This document shows positions 57,301 to 64,000 of a DNA stretch of 64,000 bases, piece after piece. This DNA comes from Noviluteimonas caseinilytica (GTDB taxonomy: Bacteria; Pseudomonadota; Gammaproteobacteria; Xanthomonadales; Xanthomonadaceae). The notes under the pieces were generated by a model. That model searched no databases. It was not told the origin of the DNA and saw only the letters and a program-made list of their open reading frames with translations. Numbering within the stretch: position 1 is the stretch's first letter; every line of letters begins with the position of its first letter. The position numbers and the translations under genes are program-made. The stretch lies in contig NZ_AP024545.1 of assembly GCF_018406605.1 (NCBI RefSeq), positions 2,790,001-2,854,000 on the forward strand. Direction: 5' to 3'.

Positions 57301-58202
57301 GCGGATTCTGGTCGGGTTGGGTGGTCGTGCTGGCCGTGGTGACGATCGGCGTGAGCCTGTTCCTGTTCGCGTGGGGGCTGCGCGTGCACATCCCCGTGCA
57401 GGACGACGGCACCACCGGGCACAACTGGGATGGCATCCGCGAAGGCCTGCACAAGCTGCCGTGGTGGTGGGTGGCGGTGTCGATCGGGGCCTTCGCGTGG
57501 GCGATCGGCTACCTCGTGCTGTATCCCGGGCTCGGCAACTTCGCGGGCGTGCTGGGGTGGAGTTCGCCCGAACAACACCAGCGGGACACCGCGGCCAATA
57601 CGGCGAAGCGCGCCTCGCAGAACAACCCGTGGCGCGCGATGACCATCGCGCAGCTGGCGAAGGATCGCAACGCGATCGACGTCGGCGGGCGCCTGTTCCA
57701 GGACAACTGCGCGGCCTGCCATGGCAAGGGCGCGCGCGGGAATCCGCACGTGGGCGCACCCGATCTCACCGACGCCGTGTGGCAATTCGGCGGCAGCGAG
57801 GACGCGATCCTGGCAAGCATCCTCGATGGCCGCAGCGCGGTGATGCCGCCGTGGGGCCAGGCGCTGCAGAAGGACGGTGTCGAAGAAGTGGCGTCGTACC
57901 TGCAGAGCCTGAGCGGCAACGCGAGTCGCGACTGGCAGGTCAAGGCCGGGCACGAGCGTTACGACATGTTCTGCGTGTCGTGCCACGGGCCGGGCGGCGT
58001 GGGCCGCGCGACGATCGCGCCGAGCCTCGCGGACCAGACCTGGTTGTACGGCAACGATTGGTCGGACATCACGACGAGCATCCGTGACGGTCGCACCGGC
58101 GTCATGCCGGCCTGGCGCACGCGACTGGGCGTGGATCAATCGCGCCTCGTCGCGGCCTGGGTGGTGGCGCAAGCGGCGCACGGACGCCCGGCAGGAAAGT
58201 AG
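57297..58202 (+). CDS. ccoP: cbb3-type cytochrome c oxidase subunit III, di-heme
   Basis: ATG 57297. 301 residues. Two membrane helices near the N-terminus (residues 4-28 and 58-80), then two cytochrome c domains with CAACH (about residue 139) and CVSCH (about 225). Accepts electrons from periplasmic cytochrome c. Confidence 0.96.
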   Translation: MSGFWSGWVVVLAVVTIGVSLFLFAWGLRVHIPVQDDGTTGHNWDGIREGLHKLPWWWVAVSIGAFAWAIGYLVLYPGLGNFAGVLGWSSPEQHQRDTAANTAKRASQNNPWRAMTIAQLAKDRNAIDVGGRLFQDNCAACHGKGARGNPHVGAPDLTDAVWQFGGSEDAILASILDGRSAVMPPWGQALQKDGVEEVASYLQSLSGNASRDWQVKAGHERYDMFCVSCHGPGGVGRATIAPSLADQTWLYGNDWSDITTSIRDGRTGVMPAWRTRLGVDQSRLVAAWVVAQAAHGRPAGK

Positions 58203-58204
58203 GC

Positions 58205-58396
58205 ATGGCCGCCCCGGGCGAGCGCTGGTACCAGCAGCCCGTGCTCTGGCTCGCGTTGTCGATCCTGCTGGCCTCGGTCACCGGCTGCATCGGATTGATC
58301 GTGTTCGCCTCCCGGCTTCCCGCCGACCCGGGGCCTGTCGCCGAAGACACCGTGCTGCGCGTACCGGTCGCGCGGGAAACGCCGCCGCCGCCATGA
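58205..58396 (+). CDS. Short FixH-position membrane protein, 63 aa
   Basis: ATG 58205, 2 bases after ccoP; the stop overlaps ccoI (ATGA). One membrane helix (VLWLALSILLASVTGCIGLI) preceded by ERWYQQP, which resembles the start of FixH/CcoH. FixH proteins are normally about 150-170 residues, so the periplasmic domain is missing. It may be a minimal or degenerate CcoH. Confidence 0.6.
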   Translation: MAAPGERWYQQPVLWLALSILLASVTGCIGLIVFASRLPADPGPVAEDTVLRVPVARETPPPP

Positions 58397-60834
58397 ACCT
58401 GCCAGAGCGACGCTGCTGGCATTGCGGCGAAGCGTTGCCACCGGGGATCGACCTCCAGGTGCGGATCGCGGGGCAGATGCGCGCGATGTGCTGCATGGGG
58501 TGCCGGGCCGCCGCGGAATGGATCGAACACCTCGGGCTGGAGAAGTACTACACGTTGCGCACGGCGCCCGGCATCGCGTTGTCCGATGCCGCCACCGACG
58601 CCGTCGACACGGCGTGGCTCGAAGGCGAGAACGCGCGCCATGTCGTGCGCGACCTCGGCGCCGGCCTGCGCGAAAGCCTGCTGCTTGTCGAAGGGATCCA
58701 TTGCACGGCGTGCGTCTGGCTGATCGAGCGCGCGCTCGGCGCCATGCCGGGCATCGTGGCCATCCAGGTCAACGCCGCTTCGCGCCGCGCGCGCGTGGTG
58801 TGGCGCGAACCGGAGACGACGCTCGCGCGGATCGTGGCAGCGTTGCCCCGGATCGGATTCCGTGCGCGTCCGCTGGATGCGAAGGGGCTCGACGATGCGC
58901 GCCGCGACGAATCGCGCACCGCGCTCAAGCGCTTGCTGGTCGCGGCCTTCGGCGCGATGCAGGCGATGATGTATGCGCCGACGCTTTACCTCGGCGCCGC
59001 CGCCGATGCGCCCACGCGCGACCTGCTGCGCTGGTTCGGCTTCCTGGTCGCCACGCCCGTCGTGTTCTATTCGGCCAAGCCGTTCCTTGCGGGTGCCTTG
59101 CGTTCGCTCAGGGCAGGGCAGTTGGGCATGGACGTGCCGGTCGCGTTCGCAATCATCACCGTGTACGCGGCCAGCCTGCTCGAAGCGCTCCGCGGCAGCG
59201 GCGAGGTGTACTTCGATTCGATTTCGATGTTCGTGTTCTTCCTGCTGGCAGGCCGCTATCTCGAGATGCGTGCGCGGCACCGCGCCGGTGATCTCACCGA
59301 TGCGTTGGCGCGCCTGGCGCCGCCGTTCGCCGAGCGGCAGGAGGCGGACGGGACATTGCGTCGCGTCGCGGTGCACACGCTGCGGATCGGCGACTGCGTG
59401 CACGTGGCGGAAGGCGGCATCGTGCCCGCCGACGGGACGCTGCTCGATGCGCAGTGCAGCGCCAACGAGGCCTTGCTCAGCGGCGAATCCGCGCCGGTGC
59501 GCAAGCAGCGCGGCGACGTGCTCATCGCCGGGTCCATCCTCGAACGCGGACCGGTGCGCATGCGCGTGGCGCGCGTGGGCGCCGACACGGCACTCGCCTG
59601 CGTCACCGCGTTGGTGGGCCGCGCGCAAGCGGAACGGCCACGACTGGCGCGTGTCGGCGAACGTGCGGCGGGGCGCTTCGTCGCCTGCGTGCTCGCGTTG
59701 ACGACGGTGGTCGCCATCGCGTGGAGCGTCGTCGATCCTTCGCGTGCGTTGACGGCATCGGTCGCCGTGCTGGTGATTTCGTGTCCGTGCGCCTTCGCGC
59801 TGGCGGTGCCGGTGGCCATCACGCGCGCGGTCGCGGCGTTGGCGCAGCACGGCGTGCTGGTGGTGAAACCGGACGCGATCCAGGACCTGGCAGGGTGCAC
59901 GCATGTGTTGTTCGACAAGACGGGCACGCTGACGGACACGACGTTGTCGCTCTCCGATGTCGTGCCGTTGAACGGCATCGCGCGCGATGACGCGCTGCGC
60001 ATGGCCGCAGCGCTCGCGCGTCGCAGCCGTCATCCGATTGCGCGGGCCATCGCGGCGGCGCATGCCGATCAGGTCGACGATGCCCTCGGCGATGTGGTGT
60101 CGCACGCGGGCCTGGGCATCAGCGCCACGTTGGATGGCCGGACTGTGCGGCTCGGGCGCAGTGACTTCGCGCTCGGTGGGCTGCCCGTGCCCATGGCTTG
60201 CGACGATGCAGTGGTGCTCGCCGACGACGCGGGTGCGATCGCGGCCTTCCGGTTGTCGGAATCCGTGCGCGCCGATGCACGTGCCGCGATCGCGGCCTTG
60301 CAGCAGCAGGGCATGACGGTCTCGATCGCGAGCGGCGATGCCCCGGAGCGCGTCGCGGAGATCGCGCAGCGCCTCGGGGTGTCCGAATGGCGCGCGCGCC
60401 AATCGCCGGCCGACAAGGTGGCCTGGATGGCGGCGTTGCGTGCCACGGGTGCGCGTGTGGTGGCGGTCGGCGACGGCGTCAACGATGCGCCGGTGCTGGC
60501 AGGCGCGGACGTCGGCATCGCGCTCGCCGAAGGCGCCGAGCTGGCACAGGCCAGCAGCGACATCGTGCTCGCGCGCGGACGCCTGGATGTGATCGCACCG
60601 GCGCGCGACATGGCGCGACAGACCCTCGCGATCGTCCGCCAGAACCAGCGATGGGCGCTGTTCTACAACTTCGCCGCGATGCCGTTGGCGGCGCTCGGCT
60701 TCGTGCCGCCGTGGCTGGCGGCGTTCGGCATGGCGTTGAGTTCGTTCGGCGTGGTGCTGAACACGTGGCGCATCGATGCGATCAACCCGCCTGCCCATGA
60801 CGCACGCGCGGCGTTGCGGAGGCGGTGGGCATGA
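58393..60834 (+). CDS. ccoI: Copper-transporting P1B ATPase for cbb3 assembly
   Basis: ATG 58393. 813 residues. N-terminal cysteine cluster (CWHCGEALPPG, MCCMGC), metal-binding domain GIHCTACVW, membrane CPC motif (VLVISCPCAFALAVPVAITR), phosphorylation DKTGTLTDT, HP motif SRHPIARAI and GDGVNDAPVLAGADVGIAL. Exports copper to load the oxidase. Operon position after ccoP is classical. Confidence 0.95.
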   Translation: MNLPERRCWHCGEALPPGIDLQVRIAGQMRAMCCMGCRAAAEWIEHLGLEKYYTLRTAPGIALSDAATDAVDTAWLEGENARHVVRDLGAGLRESLLLVEGIHCTACVWLIERALGAMPGIVAIQVNAASRRARVVWREPETTLARIVAALPRIGFRARPLDAKGLDDARRDESRTALKRLLVAAFGAMQAMMYAPTLYLGAAADAPTRDLLRWFGFLVATPVVFYSAKPFLAGALRSLRAGQLGMDVPVAFAIITVYAASLLEALRGSGEVYFDSISMFVFFLLAGRYLEMRARHRAGDLTDALARLAPPFAERQEADGTLRRVAVHTLRIGDCVHVAEGGIVPADGTLLDAQCSANEALLSGESAPVRKQRGDVLIAGSILERGPVRMRVARVGADTALACVTALVGRAQAERPRLARVGERAAGRFVACVLALTTVVAIAWSVVDPSRALTASVAVLVISCPCAFALAVPVAITRAVAALAQHGVLVVKPDAIQDLAGCTHVLFDKTGTLTDTTLSLSDVVPLNGIARDDALRMAAALARRSRHPIARAIAAAHADQVDDALGDVVSHAGLGISATLDGRTVRLGRSDFALGGLPVPMACDDAVVLADDAGAIAAFRLSESVRADARAAIAALQQQGMTVSIASGDAPERVAEIAQRLGVSEWRARQSPADKVAWMAALRATGARVVAVGDGVNDAPVLAGADVGIALAEGAELAQASSDIVLARGRLDVIAPARDMARQTLAIVRQNQRWALFYNFAAMPLAALGFVPPWLAAFGMALSSFGVVLNTWRIDAINPPAHDARAALRRRWA

Positions 60835-60989
60835 TCATCCTGCTGCTGATGATCCCGTTGTCGCTGTTGTTCGTGGGCGCGGCGGTGGCGGTGTTCTTCT
60901 GGGCCGTCGACCACGATCAGTTCGACGACATGGACACGCCGGCGCTGCTGCCGCTCGACGATCCGCCGGGAGAGGAGCGGCCGCCGTGA
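60831..60989 (+). CDS. ccoS: cbb3 oxidase maturation protein CcoS
   Basis: ATG 60831 overlaps the ccoI stop. 52 residues: membrane helix MIILLLMIPLSLLFVGAAVA followed by FFWAVDHDQFDDMDTPA, the CcoS signature. Needed for cofactor insertion into the oxidase. Confidence 0.92.
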   Translation: MIILLLMIPLSLLFVGAAVAVFFWAVDHDQFDDMDTPALLPLDDPPGEERPP

Positions 60990-61714
60990 CCGGCCTGCTG
61001 ACGTTGAGCGCGGCGTTGCTGCTAGGGCTGGCTGCGAGCGGGCATTGCCTGGCGATGTGCGGCGGCATCACGGCGGCGCTGGGCATGGCGACGGCGAAGG
61101 ACGCACGCGGTCGCACGCGCCCGGTGCTGCTCGTGGGGTACCAGGTGGGCCGCATCAGTTCCTACATGCTGGCCGGCGTGCTGGTCGCCAGCGCATTGGG
61201 AGCGCTGGTGGGCCTGCTCGACATCGAAGCCGTGCGCCGCACGCTCCGCGTGCTCACGGCGCTCGTGTTGTTGCTGACGGCGTTGGTCGCCTTCGGGGGC
61301 TTGCGCGAACCGGGCCGCGTGATCGGCGGGAATGTCTGGCGCCATCTCGCGCCCGTTGGCCGGAAACTGTTGCCGGTCAGCTCGCTCCCGCGCGCCATCG
61401 CCTTCGGCATGGTGTGGGGCTGGATGCCGTGCGGCCTCGTCTACACCGTCCTGCTGCTCGCCACGGTGCAGCAGGACGCCGCGAGTGGCGCCGCGACGAT
61501 GCTGGTGTTCGGCCTCGGCACCGTGCCGGCGATGTTGATCGCCGCGTTCGGTGCGCATCGGCTCGCGCGGTTCGCCGCACTCCCGCACGCGCGTTACATC
61601 GCCGGTGCCATGCTCCTGCTGGCGGCGATCCTCACGTGCGCCGCGCCGTGGATGGAGCACGCGATGCCGTCGCTGTACGCCTGGCTCCCGATGTTGTGCA
61701 GCACGCGGATCTGA
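60986..61714 (+). CDS. Sulfite exporter TauE/SafE-family (CcoA/UreH-like) membrane protein, 242 aa
   Basis: GTG 60986 overlaps the ccoS stop (GTGA). Six membrane helices; motif GLAASGHCLAMCGGI and the second-half WMPCGLVYTVLLLA are typical of the small proteins that follow cco operons and are linked to metal or thiol transport in oxidase assembly. Translationally coupled to ccoS. Confidence 0.85.
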   Translation: MTGLLTLSAALLLGLAASGHCLAMCGGITAALGMATAKDARGRTRPVLLVGYQVGRISSYMLAGVLVASALGALVGLLDIEAVRRTLRVLTALVLLLTALVAFGGLREPGRVIGGNVWRHLAPVGRKLLPVSSLPRAIAFGMVWGWMPCGLVYTVLLLATVQQDAASGAATMLVFGLGTVPAMLIAAFGAHRLARFAALPHARYIAGAMLLLAAILTCAAPWMEHAMPSLYAWLPMLCSTRI

Positions 61715-61786
61715 CGCGCCATGCGCGAGATCCTGGACGGCAGCTGGAAATTCCCGGTGGCGGCGCCGATGGGGTGAGCCGCGCGC

Positions 61787-62572
61787 TCAGCGCGCACTCC
61801 CGCGGATGAACGTCTGCAGGTCGATCAACGGCTGCTGCGTCACCGTGGCTTCGCTCGGTCGATCCAGTTTCGCGATCACCAGCACCACCGCGGCGAACGC
61901 GATCGCCAGGATCGGCATGGCCTTGGAGCGTCGCGATCCCGCGATGCCGGTGAAGTAGCCGATGCTCACCATGCCGAGCACCATCAGCGCGAGCAGCAGG
62001 GCCCACACGCCGAACGGCACGCGCGCCTGCAGGCCGATCGCCATGCGCTGCGCGTCGACGTCGTACAGCGTGTTGAGGGCTTCGACGTACAACGCGCCGA
62101 TGTCGGAGTTCATGTCGCGCGCGGCGTTGGCGCGGGCGAGTTCCCACAGGCGGCGCTGGATTCGTTGGGTTTCCGCGCGCGCATCGCGCAGGTGTGCCGG
62201 GTCCATGCTGGCGCCCTGCACGAACGACAGGCGCACATCGAGGTAGCGGGCGGTGAGGCGGCGCGCTTCGGTGCGTTCGGGCTCCGGCAGGAAATCGGCG
62301 CGCAGGTAGGCGCCGCGGATCGCGCTCGCGTCGTCGCGCACGAGTTCCTTGCGGGCATCGAAGCGCTGCGCAACGATCCCGAAGGTGAAGGCCAGCATGA
62401 AGGCGGTGAGCCCGAGGATCGCGCCCGACACGCCGGAGGCCGAGGATTCCTTCTCGTGGTCGGCGCGTTGCAATGACCACAGGCCCAGGCGCACGCCGGC
62501 TTCAGCCGAGGCCATCACGACCAGGATCGTGCCGAAGAAGAACCCCCAGATGGGGATCGAATCCATGCTCAT
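61787..62572 (-). CDS. DUF4239-like membrane protein, 261 aa
   Basis: Reverse start at ATG 62572 (or 62566). Two N-terminal membrane helices, a charged helical middle (RRLTARYLDVRLSFVQGASM, RDARAETQRIQRRLWELARA) and two C-terminal helices, the layout of bestrophin-like DUF4239 proteins, possibly anion channels. Function unproven. Confidence 0.65.
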   Translation of the reverse strand: MSMDSIPIWGFFFGTILVVMASAEAGVRLGLWSLQRADHEKESSASGVSGAILGLTAFMLAFTFGIVAQRFDARKELVRDDASAIRGAYLRADFLPEPERTEARRLTARYLDVRLSFVQGASMDPAHLRDARAETQRIQRRLWELARANAARDMNSDIGALYVEALNTLYDVDAQRMAIGLQARVPFGVWALLLALMVLGMVSIGYFTGIAGSRRSKAMPILAIAFAAVVLVIAKLDRPSEATVTQQPLIDLQTFIRGSAR

Positions 62573-62657
62573 GGCCGATGCTCGCAGCGCCGCACAGGCG
62601 CCGAATCTAGCACCGCGCCGGCGTCCGGGTTTTCACGGTTCCCCCGTGGAAAACGGC

Positions 62658-63071
62658 ATGGCGACGCCGGCGACCCACACCACCACGCACCGCATCCGGT
62701 TCTCCGACCTGGACCCGTACAGGCACATGCGCACCGCGATGTATCCGGCGTACTACGTCGACCACCGCATGGAGGCGCTGCGCGAACAGGCAGGGTGGGA
62801 CCTGCGCACGCTCGAAGGGCTGCCCTTCATGACGTTCGTGAAGCGCATCGAGGTCGATTTCATCCGTCCCGTCGTCGGCGACCAGGTCGTCACCATCGCG
62901 TCGTTCGTCCGCGCGTTCGTCGGCGCCGATGCGCTGATCGATTGCACGATGACGGATGCGCGCGGGGCGATCGCGTCGAAGTGCCGCATGGTGGTGGCCT
63001 ACGTCGACAAGGCGACGCAGCGGTCGGCGGACTGGCCGGCCGACGTGCGGGCGTTGTTCGACGAACGCTAG
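62658..63071 (+). CDS. Hotdog-fold acyl-CoA thioesterase, 137 aa
   Basis: ATG 62658 (alternative GTG 62646). 4HBT fold: HRIRFSDLDPYRHMRTAMYP contains the catalytic-type Asp, followed by FMTFVKRIEVDFIRPVVGDQ and ALIDCTMTDARGAIASKCRM. Hydrolyses acyl-CoA; the substrate is not specified by sequence. Confidence 0.82.
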   Translation: MATPATHTTTHRIRFSDLDPYRHMRTAMYPAYYVDHRMEALREQAGWDLRTLEGLPFMTFVKRIEVDFIRPVVGDQVVTIASFVRAFVGADALIDCTMTDARGAIASKCRMVVAYVDKATQRSADWPADVRALFDER

Positions 63072-63517
63072 TACTGCTGCAGGTGGATGATCGTGCAGCC
63101 CGCCGATTGCATCGCGGCGGAAAACACGACGCCGCCGCCGGGCATCGGGCATTGGTAGAGCACGAGGTAACCCGGCTCCCCGGGGCGCTTGCTTTGTTCT
63201 TCCAGGATCGTCTTGCCGACGTCCACGCCCTTGCGCCATGAATCCGGATCCAGCGGCGTGCCGAACGGCGCCGGCGGCGGGGGCAGGGTGGTGACTTTTG
63301 CTGGCGGGGTGACGTCGGTGTCGCGCGGCGGCGGCGTGGGCAGCACTTCCGGGTTCGCGAGGCACTGGCCGCGGGTTTCGAGCAGCGTGCGTTCGCAGGC
63401 CGCGAGCGTGGTGTAGCGGCAGTCCATCGTGGTGGGCGTGACCGAACAGAAGTTCGCCGCGAGCGCGCCACCGCTCGTGCAGGCCAACGCTACGCCGATC
63501 AGGAGGTGCCTTGCCAT
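63068..63517 (-). CDS. Secreted proline-rich protein, 149 aa
   Basis: Reverse start at ATG 63517 (ATG 63529 is possible). Signal peptide (LLIGVALACTSGGALAA), then FCSVTPTTMDCRYTTLAACE and GQCLANPE, resembling the cysteine pattern of DUF3551, then a proline-rich linker and a small C-terminal domain. It is convergent with the thioesterase and shares 4 bases with it. Periplasmic; function unknown. Confidence 0.65.
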   Translation of the reverse strand: MARHLLIGVALACTSGGALAANFCSVTPTTMDCRYTTLAACERTLLETRGQCLANPEVLPTPPPRDTDVTPPAKVTTLPPPPAPFGTPLDPDSWRKGVDVGKTILEEQSKRPGEPGYLVLYQCPMPGGGVVFSAAMQSAGCTIIHLQQY

Positions 63518-63638
63518 CGCGGGAAGCATGCGCCCGGTCGTGTATCGGTGGTGCGAGTGACCGCCCACGGCCACCGACGGCGTTGGCTTCAATGACAGGG
63601 CGGATCGATCGGAGATCCGGCAAGCAGGGGGAAGTGCC

Positions 63639-63866
63639 ATGTGGCTGATGAACGTCTATCGCGGGCGAGGAGGGGACTACATCCTGGTCCCACATCCGAA
63701 GAAGTATTCCGGCAGCGACGCGGGGCTGTACCTGGGCGTCGTGGCAGGCACGAGCCTGGGTGCCGAGATCTGCACGAAGATCGCGTTGCAGCTGACCGAA
63801 CATCCCTGTGCCCGGCTCACGCCGACACAGTTCTTCTACGGCCAGCCCCGGGACATGGTGGGCTGA
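63639..63866 (+). CDS. Hypothetical protein, 75 aa
   Basis: ATG 63639 after CAGGGGGAAG. Compact alpha/beta (MWLMNVYRGRGGDYILVPHP, GLYLGVVAGTSLGAEI). No signal peptide, no recognised family. Confidence 0.55.
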   Translation: MWLMNVYRGRGGDYILVPHPKKYSGSDAGLYLGVVAGTSLGAEICTKIALQLTEHPCARLTPTQFFYGQPRDMVG

Positions 63867-63910
63867 AGCGTTGCGCGGTCGGCGACATCCCATGCACTAG
63901 ACTCGCCGGG

Positions 63911-64000
63911 TGCCGCCTTCCGACGAACACGCGATCGACCCGACCTCCCGCCTCGCAGCCGACCTGCGCGGCGTGGGCCGCCTCGCGATCGACGGCGTCA
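63911..64000 (+). CDS. Start of a probable alpha/beta hydrolase (partial)
   Basis: GTG 63911 (PPSDEHAIDPTSRLAADLRG, then VGRLAIDGV) runs off the window. The opening DLRGVGRLAIDGV resembles, from memory, the N-terminus of xanthomonad lipase-like alpha/beta hydrolases. Confidence 0.5.

Noticed and set aside
58102..60798. 898-codon reverse open frame across ccoI
   Set aside because: Antisense shadow of a clear P-type ATPase gene.
61721..61777. 18-residue open frame after the TauE/SafE gene
   Set aside because: Too short, without a ribosome site; probably chance or a decayed gene start.
1..64000. CRISPR arrays
   Set aside because: The array repeats are spaced 0.2-3 kb apart with genes between them, and no regular 25-40-base repeat and spacer series was seen.

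Overview
The window is high-GC gammaproteobacterial chromosome, most like Lysobacter or a close relative in the Xanthomonadaceae. The grounds are the serC-pheA-hisC-aroA run, the cbb3 oxidase cluster, MsrPQ, phasin and PHA-system proteins, a Marinobacter-type fatty acyl-CoA reductase, and xanthomonad-style REP palindromes. This placement rests on gene content and remembered protein families; no database search was made.

Positions 1 to about 21,450 are the unusual part. Some 40 mostly short genes, nearly all on the + strand, are separated by about 36 full, half or vestigial copies of one imperfect palindromic repeat. A full copy is about 67-78 bp and consists of two palindromic halves that are inverted versions of each other. 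Every copy points the same way, even around reverse-strand genes. The layout resembles an integron cassette array, but no integrase is visible and canonical attC core sites are absent. Products are mainly predicted lipoproteins, secreted proteins, small membrane proteins and small soluble proteins. Recognisable ones are a Tsi6-like immunity protein, an STY0301-like protein, an Excalibur-domain protein, a free-standing EF-G domain IV-like protein, a pentapeptide-repeat-like protein and a large S9 peptidase. One cassette gene occurs twice (1438-1630 and 15280-15478), and the two copies are broken by different frameshifts.

Positions 21.5-28.2 kb look like accessory DNA ending at a tRNA-Val gene. 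They hold a 21-bp tandem-repeat block behind a conserved helical protein gene, a strong candidate structured RNA (22775-22931) in front of an 84-residue protein, a zinc-ribbon-like protein, two small reverse genes, and a three-gene DUF4062 / unknown / SIR2 operon that looks like an anti-phage or NAD-depletion defence module.

Positions 28.2-64 kb are ordinary core chromosome. A lipid and storage section carries TetR, an acyl-CoA-binding protein, the fatty acyl-CoA reductase, a phasin, a patatin and a PHA-system protein. It is followed by MsrP/MsrQ, the serine and aromatic amino acid operon serC-pheA-hisC-aroA, a TonB-like protein, serS, azoR with a divergent LysR regulator, a very large di-heme cytochrome, an EF-hand protein, tRNA-Ser and the cbb3 oxidase operon ccoNOQP with ccoI and ccoS. 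A thioesterase and small secreted proteins close the window, which ends inside a probable alpha/beta hydrolase gene. No insertion sequence, integrase, rRNA or CRISPR array was seen.
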